DNA of 64,000 nucleotides, from positions 28,436-92,435 of the forward strand of contig JAEUIU010000085.1 in the NCBI GenBank assembly GCA_016795065.1. The letters run 5' to 3'. This DNA comes from Phycisphaerae bacterium (GTDB taxonomy: Bacteria > Planctomycetota > Phycisphaerae > Phycisphaerales > SM1A02). A program made the position numbers and the translations under genes. The notes under the pieces were generated by a model. That model was not told the DNA's origin. It was given only the letters and a program-made list of their open reading frames with translations, and ran no database searches. Shown here piece after piece: positions 52,981 through 61,611 of this stretch. Each line of letters opens with the position of its first letter. Positions within the stretch are counted from its first letter, which is position 1.

Positions 52981-53913
52981 ATGGACAGCCACTCAACCAA
53001 TCTTCCGACCGGCGAACAACCCGACGACCAGACCGGTCACGAGCACGAGGAGCTTTTGGACTCCGAAGTCGCGGCCGACGCGCACGACGACGCGGATTCC
53101 AAGCAGGGCAAGGTGCTCGTCTCGGGTAAGAGCGCGGCCCAAGCCGCTGGCTCGACGCTGAAGGGCGTCGGCGTCGCCACCAGCAAGGCGATCACGCCCG
53201 GTGCAGGCAAGAAGGGTAAGGCCGCAGACGCTGACAAGGCCGCCGCCGCGAAGGCTGCTGAGGCCCGCGCCGCCCGTGACGTGTCGACTGCAACGGCCAT
53301 CGAAACCGGCGTTGCCACTGACGGATTCGATCCGGCCGCCGACCTGCCGATGTACCGCGAAGGCATGGACTGGTTCGTCCTTCGCGTGGCGAGCAACAAG
53401 GAGTCGAGCGTCCGCGAGACCCTCCTCCGCAAGGTCCAGATCGAAGGCATGGAACACCTCGTCGGCCGCATCATGGTGCCGACGGAAAAGACCAAGACCC
53501 TCAAGGGCGGCAAGCAGCGCGTCACCGAGACCAAGCTCTACCCGGGCTACGTTTTCGTTGAGATGAAGCTCGAGCCCGATGGACGCATCCCCCAGGACGT
53601 CTTCTTCCTGATCAAGGAAACGACCGGTGTCGGTGACTTCGTCGGTACGGCCGGTCGGCCGACGCCGATGGCGCCGCACGAAGTCGAGAAGATGCTCTTC
53701 GACTCCCGCCGGCCGGAGGAGACTCCGCAGGTCAAGATGGAGTTCCAGAAGGGCGACTCGGTCACGATCAAGGAAGGCCCGTTCCAGAACTACGAAGGTT
53801 CCGTGGACGAGGTGCTGCCGGAGAAGGGGCTCGTCAGAGTCCTGGTCACGATCTTCGGTCGCCAAGCTCCGATCGAGTTGGAATACTGGCAGATTGCCAA
53901 GGCCCAGGGCTGA
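52981..53913 (+). CDS. nusG: Transcription termination/antitermination factor NusG with long N-terminal extension
   Basis: The 310-residue protein has the NGN domain beginning about residue 129 (MDWFVLRVASNKESSVRETL, KLYPGYVFVEMKLEPDGR and TTGVGDFVGTAGRPTPM) and the C-terminal KOW domain (about 254-305, GDSVTIKEGPFQNYEGSVDE, VTIFGRQAPIELEYWQI). NusG links RNA polymerase to the ribosome and Rho. The first 128 residues are acidic then Ala/Lys-rich, low complexity, and probably disordered; most bacterial NusG proteins are about 180 residues. The gene follows secE as usual. The stop is followed by hairpins instead of rplK. Confidence 0.95.
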   Translation: MDSHSTNLPTGEQPDDQTGHEHEELLDSEVAADAHDDADSKQGKVLVSGKSAAQAAGSTLKGVGVATSKAITPGAGKKGKAADADKAAAAKAAEARAARDVSTATAIETGVATDGFDPAADLPMYREGMDWFVLRVASNKESSVRETLLRKVQIEGMEHLVGRIMVPTEKTKTLKGGKQRVTETKLYPGYVFVEMKLEPDGRIPQDVFFLIKETTGVGDFVGTAGRPTPMAPHEVEKMLFDSRRPEETPQVKMEFQKGDSVTIKEGPFQNYEGSVDEVLPEKGLVRVLVTIFGRQAPIELEYWQIAKAQG

Positions 53914-53918
53914 CGATC

Positions 53919-54096
53919 GGTTACGCCCGGCGGCGTGTGGGGCGGGGTTGGTTCGCAGAATTGGTGTCCGCGGGCGTAACCCGTCGCACTCGTGCCGGCC
54001 TTCGGCGGCACAGTTTGACGGGGCTCGTTGATGCCGGCCGCTTCGCGGCGGCATAACGAGCCTTGTGATGAGATATGCCGCCGCTTGGCGGTCGGC
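53919..54096. repeat. Hairpin cluster after nusG (one long arm pair and three REP-like stem-loops)
   Basis: First, GGTTACGCCCGGCGG (53919-53933) pairs with CCGCGGGCGTAACC (53968-53981). Then follow three related stem-loops: GTGCCGGCC-TTCG-GCGGCAC (53992-54011), a longer one GGCTCGTTG...AACGAGCC (54022-54062) with core ATGCCGGCCGC-TTC-GCGGCGGCAT, and ATGCCGCC-GCTT-GGCGGTCGGCAT (54073-54096). The two middle stems carry the same unpaired G. No gene is in the 238-base gap. Confidence 0.75.
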
Positions 54097-54151
54097 ATCA
54101 TCGTGCGGTGGCCGCGTCGCTGCGCTCGCTTGTTGGGCGTAGACTGGTGGT

Positions 54152-54643
54152 ATGCGAGCTCTTCGACGATTGGCTGGTATTGGGGTGGTGGTTGGTTGCT
54201 TGAGTGGCTGTGCGGTTTGGCAGACCTTTCCGCCGACGGACGGCACCTCCTTCTTCGATCCCTCGATTCAGCCGGTGCCGGAGATGATGGCAACCGCCAT
54301 CAAGGCGGCGCTCGACAAGAGTTCGGCCCGCGATCAGCCGATCCGATTCAACCTGCCTGAAGGGGCCCGCGACACGGCGTGGATCAAGGTGCGTGAAGCG
54401 CTGGGCGGCGACGCGACACGGGCGACCGAAGGCGACCGGACCTTCGTAACCGTCGAACAGGTTCGCCTGAATGGAGGCGTCGGCCAAGTCGACGTCATCG
54501 TGCCGCAGGGGGAGCACTACCAGCTCTTCACGGTTCACATGACGGGCGGCTCACTCTCGACGTGGCGAGTGACGACGGTCCAGCCGTGGACCCTCCGCGT
54601 GAACCCGCCCAAGGTGAACGACCCGGTCGGCACCGGCTACTAA
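54152..54643 (+). CDS. Hypothetical lipoprotein
   Basis: The 163-residue precursor has a signal of basic residues, a hydrophobic core and a lipobox LSGC (cleavage before Cys20). The mature protein is small and mixed alpha/beta, with no family recognised. It stands between the nusG hairpins and a structured intergenic region. It is probably anchored in a membrane; nothing shows its role. Confidence 0.75.
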   Translation: MRALRRLAGIGVVVGCLSGCAVWQTFPPTDGTSFFDPSIQPVPEMMATAIKAALDKSSARDQPIRFNLPEGARDTAWIKVREALGGDATRATEGDRTFVTVEQVRLNGGVGQVDVIVPQGEHYQLFTVHMTGGSLSTWRVTTVQPWTLRVNPPKVNDPVGTGY

Positions 54644-54971
54644 GCCGATAACACGCGATTCATCGCGATTGCGGAAGAGAAATCCGGGGCAGCGCCCTAT
54701 TGCATTGCTGCCGATTCGGTATCTTGGCCCTGCCCGCTTCGGCGGGCAATGTCGGAGGTAGAGGTGTGCCGAGTCCTTGGGAAGGGACCCGGCGCGAAAA
54801 GGGCCTCAACAAGTCAACGTCCGGGCTGACCGCGCTCTTGGCGCGGGGGTTTGGATCTCAGACTCGTTCCGTTGCATTGCTGTCGCAATGTCGTTGCCTC
54901 CTTCAGACGGTCCGTCACCGACGTGACTGTGACACACGCGCCGCGTGCGCGATGAGGAGAGGAAACGACCC
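54644..54971 (+). other. Intergenic region with three consecutive hairpins upstream of the sorting-tail gene
   Basis: No ORF is supported. Three stems follow one another: TGCCCGC-TTCG-GCGGGCA (54731-54748), GCCGAGTCC-TTGGGAAG-GGACCCGGC (54768-54793, one mismatch) and CCGCGC-TCTTG-GCGCGG (54830-54846). Together they could form a structured leader or a small RNA. A GAGGAGAGG stretch (about 54953-54961) may be the ribosome binding site of the next gene. I do not recognise a known riboswitch. Confidence 0.5.
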
Positions 54972-55643
54972 ATGTCCCGAACGATCCTGTTCAGCGTCAT
55001 CTCGGCGGCGGCCCTCACCGGGGCGGCCTCCGCCGACGTCATCTACGAGAACCTGCCCACCTCAGCGCTCGGCTCGATCTCCGAGGCCTTCGGCTCCAAC
55101 GGCACTTACGCGTTTGGCCAGAGTTGCGCACAGACCTTCTCGCTCGAAGACTCTTTCAACCTGTCGAACATCTCCTGGTGGGGATCGAGCCAGAACTTTG
55201 GCGGCCTCGATCTTGGCAACTTCACCGGCTTTGAGATTTCGATCTGGAACGCGGACTTCTCCGCTCAGGTGGCCAGCTTCAACGTCGCGATCGGTTCGAT
55301 CACCGCGTCGCCGACCGGCCTTCTCAACTTCTACAACTCCCCCGAGTACCAGTTCTCGACTGGCATCGGCGGAGTCCTCGGACCGGGCGTCTACAACATG
55401 AACATCGGCGCCGTGATGGCCAACGGCCAAGGCGACGAGTTCATTTGGTCCGCCGGTGCCGACCAGACGGGCCGCTACTTCACCTCGCCGACGATCGGCT
55501 GGGGCAACTGGAAGCTCGTTCCGCCGGGCGTCGGCGATGACGGCTTCGGCTCGTTCCGGCTTGAAGGCACGCAGGTCCCGGCTCCGGGCGCCTTGGCGCT
55601 CCTCGGTCTCGCCGGCCTAGTACGCCGTCGACGAGCTCGCTGA
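54972..55643 (+). CDS. Secreted protein with C-terminal sorting tail (PEP-CTERM-like)
   Basis: The 223-residue precursor starts with a signal peptide (MSRTILFSVISAAALTGAAS-ADV) and ends in VPAPGALALLGLAGL-VRRRRAR: a Pro-Ala-Pro motif, a hydrophobic helix and a basic tail. This is the PEP-CTERM/exosortase-type layout with a phylum-specific motif, which targets proteins for cutting and anchoring at the cell surface. The middle (DVIYENLPTSALGSISEAFG and onward) is a beta-sandwich-like domain with no name. No exosortase gene is in the window. Confidence 0.8.
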   Translation: MSRTILFSVISAAALTGAASADVIYENLPTSALGSISEAFGSNGTYAFGQSCAQTFSLEDSFNLSNISWWGSSQNFGGLDLGNFTGFEISIWNADFSAQVASFNVAIGSITASPTGLLNFYNSPEYQFSTGIGGVLGPGVYNMNIGAVMANGQGDEFIWSAGADQTGRYFTSPTIGWGNWKLVPPGVGDDGFGSFRLEGTQVPAPGALALLGLAGLVRRRRAR

Positions 55644-55661
55644 TTCACGAACCAACTCCAT

Positions 55662-55704
55662 AACACCGCCGCCCGCGGAGCTCCCCGCGGGCGGCGGTGT
55701 TTTT
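55662..55704. terminator. Strong terminator after the sorting-tail gene
   Basis: AACACCGCCGCCCGCGG (55662-55678) pairs with its perfect reverse complement (55685-55701) over 17 bp, loop AGCTCC, followed by TTTT. Read from the other strand it also ends in a T-poor TTA, so it serves the plus-strand gene; it may additionally help stop the convergent minus-strand gene ending at 55723. Confidence 0.92.
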
Positions 55705-55722
55705 GGGCCTGATTGCAGGCGT

Positions 55723-56514
55723 TCAGAATCGCCACTGGTAGATCGCGTCCAGATAGCCAAACAGGAACCCGTCGTTCCATCCGCTCGGCTGATACTGCGA
55801 CTCGGGCAGCACCAATGACCAGGCGCCGTCGATAGCCTTGAGCGTCACCTTCGACTCCTCGCTTCGGTCACTCACGAGCTTGCACGACGCCGTTTCACCT
55901 GCCGTCGCAAGATCCTTCACCGTTGTGGGCTTCACCTGAACAGGGTTGCTTCCAGCAAAGTGCTCGTCTGCCCAAGTGAGGAGGTCGACGAAGAGCGTCT
56001 CCTTGTCCTTGATCGAGCTGGTGTAGACCTTGACGAACTGTCGACCGTCTGGTCGCTTCGAATCGTCTTTTCGGTCTTTCGCGGTGGCTTTGGCTTGTTC
56101 CCAAGCCGCGCGGGCGTCGAAAGCGTGTTTGGCCAGGATCTTCTCGAGCGCTTCCTTCTTCTCGCCCGCGTCCACTGCCGCGATCTGAGCCATGCTCATG
56201 ATCTGCACCACGAGAAGGTCGCGGGAATCCGGCGCGAAACACCGAAACGTCGCCTTCCAGTCCTTCTTCGCTGCCGCCGCGACGAATGCATCGATCGCCT
56301 CTTGCGGCGACTTGGAGCTGGGCGCGGACTTTTCGGCCGGCTCTGCAGGGGGCGTTGTTGTCGGCTTCCCGGCAAGCTCGGAGGTGCCTGCAGGCGAAAA
56401 AGACGGCGGCGCCTCCTTCGGCGGATCAGCCGGAAGGGCTCCCGGCCAGGAAGCCAGCAGGGAACCCAGCACCAGCGCACGAACGCACCCGATTCCCACA
56501 GCGTCGAACGACAT
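55723..56514 (-). CDS. Hypothetical secreted protein
   Basis: A 263-residue precursor with a signal-like start (VRALVLGSLLASWPGALPAD), a Pro/Ser/Ala-rich linker and a C-terminal region beginning SPQEAIDAFVAAAAKKDWKA, which has the look of an NTF2/SnoaL-like fold that often begins with such a helix; I could not confirm it. The ATG at 56514 gives the best signal peptide; 56577 is upstream. The stop lies just beyond the terminator of the convergent gene. Confidence 0.55.
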   Translation of the reverse strand: MSFDAVGIGCVRALVLGSLLASWPGALPADPPKEAPPSFSPAGTSELAGKPTTTPPAEPAEKSAPSSKSPQEAIDAFVAAAAKKDWKATFRCFAPDSRDLLVVQIMSMAQIAAVDAGEKKEALEKILAKHAFDARAAWEQAKATAKDRKDDSKRPDGRQFVKVYTSSIKDKETLFVDLLTWADEHFAGSNPVQVKPTTVKDLATAGETASCKLVSDRSEESKVTLKAIDGAWSLVLPESQYQPSGWNDGFLFGYLDAIYQWRF

Positions 56515-56658
56515 GAAAGGCCTCGCTGTACTTGGAGATTCACTCAGCGCCCAGCAGACGCACCTATCCCGATGCATTGGTCGTTGCGGTTACCGCCCCG
56601 GGAGACTGCTCACGATAGTACCTATGGCTCCACGCTCCCCGACATGAAGATCGGGTCT

Positions 56659-57756
56659 TCACGCCGCCGATGGCGCGGGCTCCCGCTTGTGCTGACGCGG
56701 AAAAGCGACCCAGTACGCGAGAGCCCCAAGGACACCCGGCACGCCGAACGTGAGCCACGGCGAGGCGGATTCGCCGAGGGCGAGCCACCGCTCCGCCCTA
56801 GCCATCGTTGCCGTCGGCACCGGAGCATTGGGATTCGGTGCCGGCCAATAGCCCGACGCAATCATGAGAAAGAGGCCTGCCTCGGACGCCATCGGGTCTC
56901 GCTTCGGATCGACTGGAATCCCATGTCGGGCGAGGTTCATCTCAGAAGCGAGGCTCTCCATGTCTGCGCGCGACCGGACGACCCTTGCAATCGAGATCGT
57001 CCGGGCCTCCCCAACGCTTGTCCCATTCCGTTCCATCCCAATGCGACCCTGAAGAGCGACCTCCAGGGAGACGTCCGAGGGAAGGAAGGGCACCACACCA
57101 CCAAACGACGCCGCGGTCGTCACCCTGCTCGTGATCTCATTGGTCAGCGTGAACGGGAAATCAGGATCGTCGTCTGAGCCGACGCTGAAGACCGTTCCGC
57201 TTGACGTGCCCTTCGCTCGCTGGGTTGTCACGACGCGCGGCGTCGGCACGACGAGGAGCGCCAGCACGATCAGCGCTACCAGTGCAAGCGCATACTGGAA
57301 ACTCATCACCATCGCGTACAGATGGGGGTGGCTCGATCGCTGTCGGGCGAATCCCGAGTAGATCCGCCGAATCGTCGCGACCTGCCGGCCTCCGCCGCAT
57401 TCCGGGCAAGTTTCTTGGTCATGCAGAAGGTCATGTCCACACGTTGGACACCTGTCCTTACTGTCCGGCCGTCGAGCGAAGAACCACGCGGCACTCAGGC
57501 CGACCGCTCCCGGCAAGACGCCTGCCACCAGGACTCCAAACAGGTAGAGGTGGGCGAACGACTGTCCCGCTCCCGGCCGGGTCGTAACAAGCCAGACAAC
57601 CCAAGCCGGCCCCACCACGGCAAGGGCCGTCATGGGCGCAAGAAGCCAAGGCGGGAGGATCCCGCCAACGGAACCGACCAAGGACAGCCGCCGCAGAAGC
57701 CGAGCTAGGAGAAGGAGAAACACCGCGCCGATGCATGTCGGCAGGAACCACCACAT
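56659..57756 (-). CDS. Hypothetical membrane protein with zinc ribbon
   Basis: A 365-residue protein with an N-terminal group of about three membrane spans (WFLPTCIGAVFLLLLARLL, LAPMTALAVVGPAWVVWL and LFGVLVAGVLPGAVGLSAAW), a zinc ribbon CPTCGHDLLHDQETCPECG facing the cytoplasm, a further span (YALALVALIVLALLVVPTP), a long extracytoplasmic part and a C-terminal span. No known family was identified. The ATG at 57756 gives the cleanest start before the first span. It lies downstream of proS on the same strand (54 bases from its stop). Confidence 0.65.
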   Translation of the reverse strand: MWWFLPTCIGAVFLLLLARLLRRLSLVGSVGGILPPWLLAPMTALAVVGPAWVVWLVTTRPGAGQSFAHLYLFGVLVAGVLPGAVGLSAAWFFARRPDSKDRCPTCGHDLLHDQETCPECGGGRQVATIRRIYSGFARQRSSHPHLYAMVMSFQYALALVALIVLALLVVPTPRVVTTQRAKGTSSGTVFSVGSDDDPDFPFTLTNEITSRVTTAASFGGVVPFLPSDVSLEVALQGRIGMERNGTSVGEARTISIARVVRSRADMESLASEMNLARHGIPVDPKRDPMASEAGLFLMIASGYWPAPNPNAPVPTATMARAERWLALGESASPWLTFGVPGVLGALAYWVAFPRQHKREPAPSAA

Positions 57757-57810
57757 GCATGCACTGTAGCGGAGGGATCGCAGGACCCCGCGACAACACA
57801 CGCTCAGCCG

Positions 57811-59394
57811 TCAATACGCCTTCGCAAACACCACGCGCTTCGTCGCCGGCTTGCCGGTGATCACGCACGGACCCGGATCATCCGAGCCCTCGAGCGGGAT
57901 GCAGCGCACGGTCACGCCGAGATCGTCCTTCAACTTCGCCTCGGCCGCCACATCCATCGAGAACCGGGCCATCGCGAAGCCGCCATGGATCTCGGGCTGC
58001 TCGTTGTCCTTCGGCGCCTTCTTCGGCGTGAAGAAGTCGGTCAGTTCCTTCATCGAGTCGATCTTCCGCGTGTTCTCCTCGCGATGAGCCTTCGCCTTCG
58101 CGAAGAGCCCCGCCTGGATGTCGTCGAGGATCGTCGTCAACGTCGCGATGAACTCGGCGCGCTTGACCGACGTCTTCTCCTTGTGCGGCTTGTCGCGGCG
58201 GGCCATGAAGACACTGTCCTGCTCCATGTCACGCGGACCGACTTCGATCCGCACGGGCACGCCCTTCTTGACCCAGCTCCACATCTTGTCGCCGCCGCGG
58301 ATGTCGCGGTCGTCGAGTTCCACGACCACGGGCCGGCCGCAGTAGGCCATGCCGCGCAGTTCGACCGCGAGCTTCTTGCAGTACTCGAGCACCGCGGCCG
58401 CGGACTCGGGCTTGTGCAGGACAGGCAGAATGACGACGTGCGCCGGCGCCAGCCGCGGCGGGCAGACCAGCCCGTCGTCATCAGAGTGGGTCATGATCAG
58501 GCTGCCGATCAGGCGCGTCGACACGCCCCACGAGGTCGTCCACGCGTATTGCAGCGTGCCCGACTGGTCGAGGAACTTGATGTCGCTGCCCTTGGCGAAG
58601 TTCTGGCCGAGGAAGTGACTCGTACCGGCCTGGAGCGCCTTGCGATCCTGCATCATCGCTTCGATGCAATAGGTGTCGACCGCGCCGGGGAAGCGCTCGC
58701 CGTCGGTCTTCTTTCCCTTGATGACCGGACACGCCATGAAGTTCTCGGCGAAGTCGGCGTAGACGTCGAGCATCTTCATCGTCTCGACCTGGGCCTCTTC
58801 GGCCGTCGCGTGCGCTGTGTGACCCTCTTGCCAGAGGAACTCGGCGGTGCGCAGGAAGAGGCGCGTGCGCATCTCCCAACGAACAACGTTCGCCCACTGG
58901 TTGATCAGGAGCGGCAGGTCGCGGTAGCTCTGCACCCACTTCGCGAAGCTCGCGCCGATGATGGTCTCGCTCGTCGGCCGAACGATCAACGGCTCTTCGA
59001 GTTCACCGACCGGCATGAGCTTGCCGTCGGGTCCGGGCGCGAGCCGATGGTGCGTGACCACCGCGCATTCCTTCGCGAAACCCTCGACGTGCTCGGCTTC
59101 CTTCTGGAAGAACGAGAGCGGAATGAACAGCGGGAAGTAGGCGTTGCGGTGGCCCGTGTCCTTGAACATCTTGTCGAGGACCGCCTGCATGTTCTCCCAG
59201 ATCGCGTAGCCCCACGGCTTGATGACCATGCAGCCGCGCACCGCGCTCGTCTCGGCGAGATCGGCGGCCTTGATGACCTGCTGATACCACTCGGAGTAGT
59301 TGTCGGCGCGGGTCGGGGTGATGGCCGTCTGGGGGGCCTGCCCGCCGCCTTGGGATTTCTGCTGACCGCTCTCGTTCGACTTGGGATTGGACAT
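57811..59394 (-). CDS. proS: Prolyl-tRNA synthetase, archaeal/eukaryotic type
   Basis: The 527-residue class II synthetase charges tRNA-Pro. Class II motifs are visible: GYAIWENMQAVLDKMFKDTG with the motif 1 region, RPTSETIIGASFAKWVQSYR and WEMRTRLFLRTAEFLWQEGH (motif 2), and GVSTRLIGSLIMTHSDDDGL (motif 3), followed by the anticodon-binding domain AHVVILPVLHKPESAAAVLE. There is no editing (INS) insertion and the C-terminal extension FSMDVAAEAKLKDDLG to the end is the archaeal type. This short type occurs in planctomycetes and some other bacteria. The Gln/Gly-rich N terminus (1-24) is an extra. It stands alone. Confidence 0.95.
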   Translation of the reverse strand: MSNPKSNESGQQKSQGGGQAPQTAITPTRADNYSEWYQQVIKAADLAETSAVRGCMVIKPWGYAIWENMQAVLDKMFKDTGHRNAYFPLFIPLSFFQKEAEHVEGFAKECAVVTHHRLAPGPDGKLMPVGELEEPLIVRPTSETIIGASFAKWVQSYRDLPLLINQWANVVRWEMRTRLFLRTAEFLWQEGHTAHATAEEAQVETMKMLDVYADFAENFMACPVIKGKKTDGERFPGAVDTYCIEAMMQDRKALQAGTSHFLGQNFAKGSDIKFLDQSGTLQYAWTTSWGVSTRLIGSLIMTHSDDDGLVCPPRLAPAHVVILPVLHKPESAAAVLEYCKKLAVELRGMAYCGRPVVVELDDRDIRGGDKMWSWVKKGVPVRIEVGPRDMEQDSVFMARRDKPHKEKTSVKRAEFIATLTTILDDIQAGLFAKAKAHREENTRKIDSMKELTDFFTPKKAPKDNEQPEIHGGFAMARFSMDVAAEAKLKDDLGVTVRCIPLEGSDDPGPCVITGKPATKRVVFAKAY

Positions 59395-59574
59395 GGCAAC
59401 TCACTTATCGCGCCCTTGGACCGCCTTCATGATGTGGAAGCGGGGTGAAAACGGGGCAGCGCGAAGCGACGCAGCGTAACAAAGGCCGAGCAGATTGCTA
59501 AGAGTTGCGAGACTCGGCGGTTCACTCGTGCATGGGTCTTCCTGCGATGCCGATCTGACCGCTAGAGTGACAAC

Positions 59575-60543
59575 GTGCGCGACGACATGCCGGTGACTCA
59601 GGCGGAGAATGAAGAGGTGGGCGAGGCTTCGGAGCGATCCGTGGCGACCCGCTTGCTGTCCTCGTGGGCCGTCATCGTCGAGGGGGCGTTGAGCGCGGCG
59701 GTTTCGCATCCGACTGCATCGGCCGAGGCAAGGCCGGCCCTCGTCAAACAGGTGCGCAAGTCCACGAAATCGGGTCGGGCCCTCGTACGACTCCTGGACG
59801 GCGCCATGTCGCCCGAAGCGATGGCTGGCGCTGAGCGCTCTCTTCACGAGGCGGCAACGATCCTGGCTCCGATTCGCGACCGCGACGCGATGTGCTCCAC
59901 GATCGATGGGCTGCTCGAAGGAAAGCTCGACGAGCGGGCCCAGCAGGCGAAGCTCCTTCTGTACGCGATCGTCTCGCCACCTTCAGTCGGCGATGACGAG
60001 GAGGCCTTCGAGATCGCTCTCGTGCGCCGCGCGGCCGCTCGCATCTCGCTCGCGTCGGAACTCATCCGCGAAGTTCCGCACGAACTCCTTTCCGGCGCCA
60101 CCGTCGGCAAGGCGATGTCGTCCCTTTGGCGCAAGGCTCGTCGACGCGCCAATCGCGCATGGCATGGCGAAGCGGCCGCTGATGGTTCGACGATGCAGGA
60201 CAGCACGACCGCCCACGAGGCACGCAAGGCCTGCTCACGGCTGGTCCACCAACTGAACCTGATCGAGCCCGATCTCAGCAAGCCGCTTCGCCGGTTCCGC
60301 CAACGGCTGCGGCGGGCAACATCTGCGCTGGGCGACGAGCACGATCTCTCGCTCGTGGCCGAGTGCATCGGCCTCCATCGCGGGCGGCTCGGCCCCAAGT
60401 TCGCGTCGGCGGTGCTCACCGTCTGCTCGCGCGGCCAGCGACGGCTGCGCGAGACCGCCGGGATCGCCCTCGCCGAAGCGATGACCCTTCGCCCGGGTGA
60501 GCTTGGACGCCGAATTCAGAATCGCTATGACGATGCCGAGTAG
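59575..60543 (+). CDS. CHAD-domain protein
   Basis: The 322-residue protein has the helical CHAD fold with conserved basic residues: VKQVRKSTKSGRALVRLLDG, IRDRDAMCS, TTAHEARKACSRLVHQLNLI and FRQRLRRATSALGDEHDLSL. CHAD domains bind inorganic polyphosphate. The start at the GTG 59575 or the ATG 59587 cannot be decided. The gene is divergent from proS; no polyphosphate kinase or exopolyphosphatase lies nearby. Confidence 0.88.
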   Translation: MRDDMPVTQAENEEVGEASERSVATRLLSSWAVIVEGALSAAVSHPTASAEARPALVKQVRKSTKSGRALVRLLDGAMSPEAMAGAERSLHEAATILAPIRDRDAMCSTIDGLLEGKLDERAQQAKLLLYAIVSPPSVGDDEEAFEIALVRRAAARISLASELIREVPHELLSGATVGKAMSSLWRKARRRANRAWHGEAAADGSTMQDSTTAHEARKACSRLVHQLNLIEPDLSKPLRRFRQRLRRATSALGDEHDLSLVAECIGLHRGRLGPKFASAVLTVCSRGQRRLRETAGIALAEAMTLRPGELGRRIQNRYDDAE

Positions 60544-60701
60544 CCTCTTACGCGAGTCCGCCGGCCGCCGGCGGCTCCAGGCTTTGGATCATCATTTACA
60601 ATCGATGAACACCCGACGTGGTGGGGCATCGGTCATACGCCGGCCCATTGCCGGATGACATCACGCGGCCCACAAGCCAACGCGTTCTCTTGAGAGGTCC
60701 C

Positions 60702-61592
60702 ATGAAGAAGCTCGTCCGTCTGCTGGTCGTTGCGGTCGTCGTTGTCGTTGCTCTGGCGATCGCCGGGATCTTCTACATCGACACCGTGGCCAAGGCCGCG
60801 ATCGAGGTTGCCGGCACCAAGGTCCTGGGCGTGAAGACCACCGTTGACAAGGTCTCGATCGGCCTCACCTCGGGCAACGCCGCCATGCACGGCCTCCATG
60901 TCGCCAACCCCGAGGGCTGCGCGGCACCCGAGTTCCTCACTCTGAACCTCGGCGGCGTGGCGGTCTCGCCCGGCTCGCTCATGAGTGACGTCATCCGCGT
61001 GCCGAAGATCGAACTCTCCGGCATGAAGCTTGAGTTCGAGCAGCGTGTCGGCGGCGACTCGAACGTCGACTCGATCCTCGCCAACGTGAAGAAGTTCTCC
61101 GGCAGCGGCGGCGGCGCCGATAAAGGCGCCTCGGGCGACGGCAAGAAGTTCGTGATCGACGAACTCTCCCTCAGCGACATCTCCGTGACGGCCCGCGCCA
61201 GCGGCATTCCGGTCGGCGACAAGGGCATCGAGATCAAGGTGCCGAAGCTCGTCCTCAAGGACATCGGCAGCGGCGGATCCGACCCGGTCGGCCTCGATCA
61301 GCTCACCGGCATGATCGTCCAGGCGGTGATGCAGGCGGTTATGGAGGCGAGCAACGGCCAGCTTCCGGCGATCTTCGCCCAGTCGATCACCAACGGTCTT
61401 GCGGGACTCGGCGACGTCTTCAAGTCGAAGATGGCGGTTGACCTGGGCAACGGCCTCAAGGACATCGGCGGCAACGTCGGCAAGGCCCTGGAGGACGTTG
61501 GCAAGGGCGCCGGCGAAGCGATCGAGAAGGGCGTGAAGGACGCAACGAAGGGAATCGGCGACGCGGTGGATGGGATCTTCAACAAGAAGTGA
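60702..61592 (+). CDS. AsmA-like membrane-anchored protein
   Basis: A 296-residue protein with an N-terminal membrane helix (LVRLLVVAVVVVVALAIAGI), then a repeated beta-strand pattern like the AsmA/DUF748 family (VDKVSIGLTSGNAAMHGLHV, LNLGGVAVSPGSLMSDVIRV). After residue 185 the text is Gly-rich and finishes with a repetitive GKALEDVGKGAGEAIEKGVK-type helix. AsmA-like proteins help carry lipids across the periplasm, but a role here is not proven. GAGAGG lies six bases before the ATG. It converges on the next minus-strand operon with a 19-base gap. Confidence 0.65.
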   Translation: MKKLVRLLVVAVVVVVALAIAGIFYIDTVAKAAIEVAGTKVLGVKTTVDKVSIGLTSGNAAMHGLHVANPEGCAAPEFLTLNLGGVAVSPGSLMSDVIRVPKIELSGMKLEFEQRVGGDSNVDSILANVKKFSGSGGGADKGASGDGKKFVIDELSLSDISVTARASGIPVGDKGIEIKVPKLVLKDIGSGGSDPVGLDQLTGMIVQAVMQAVMEASNGQLPAIFAQSITNGLAGLGDVFKSKMAVDLGNGLKDIGGNVGKALEDVGKGAGEAIEKGVKDATKGIGDAVDGIFNKK

Positions 61593-61611
61593 CCTGCGAG
61601 GACAGCTCGGT

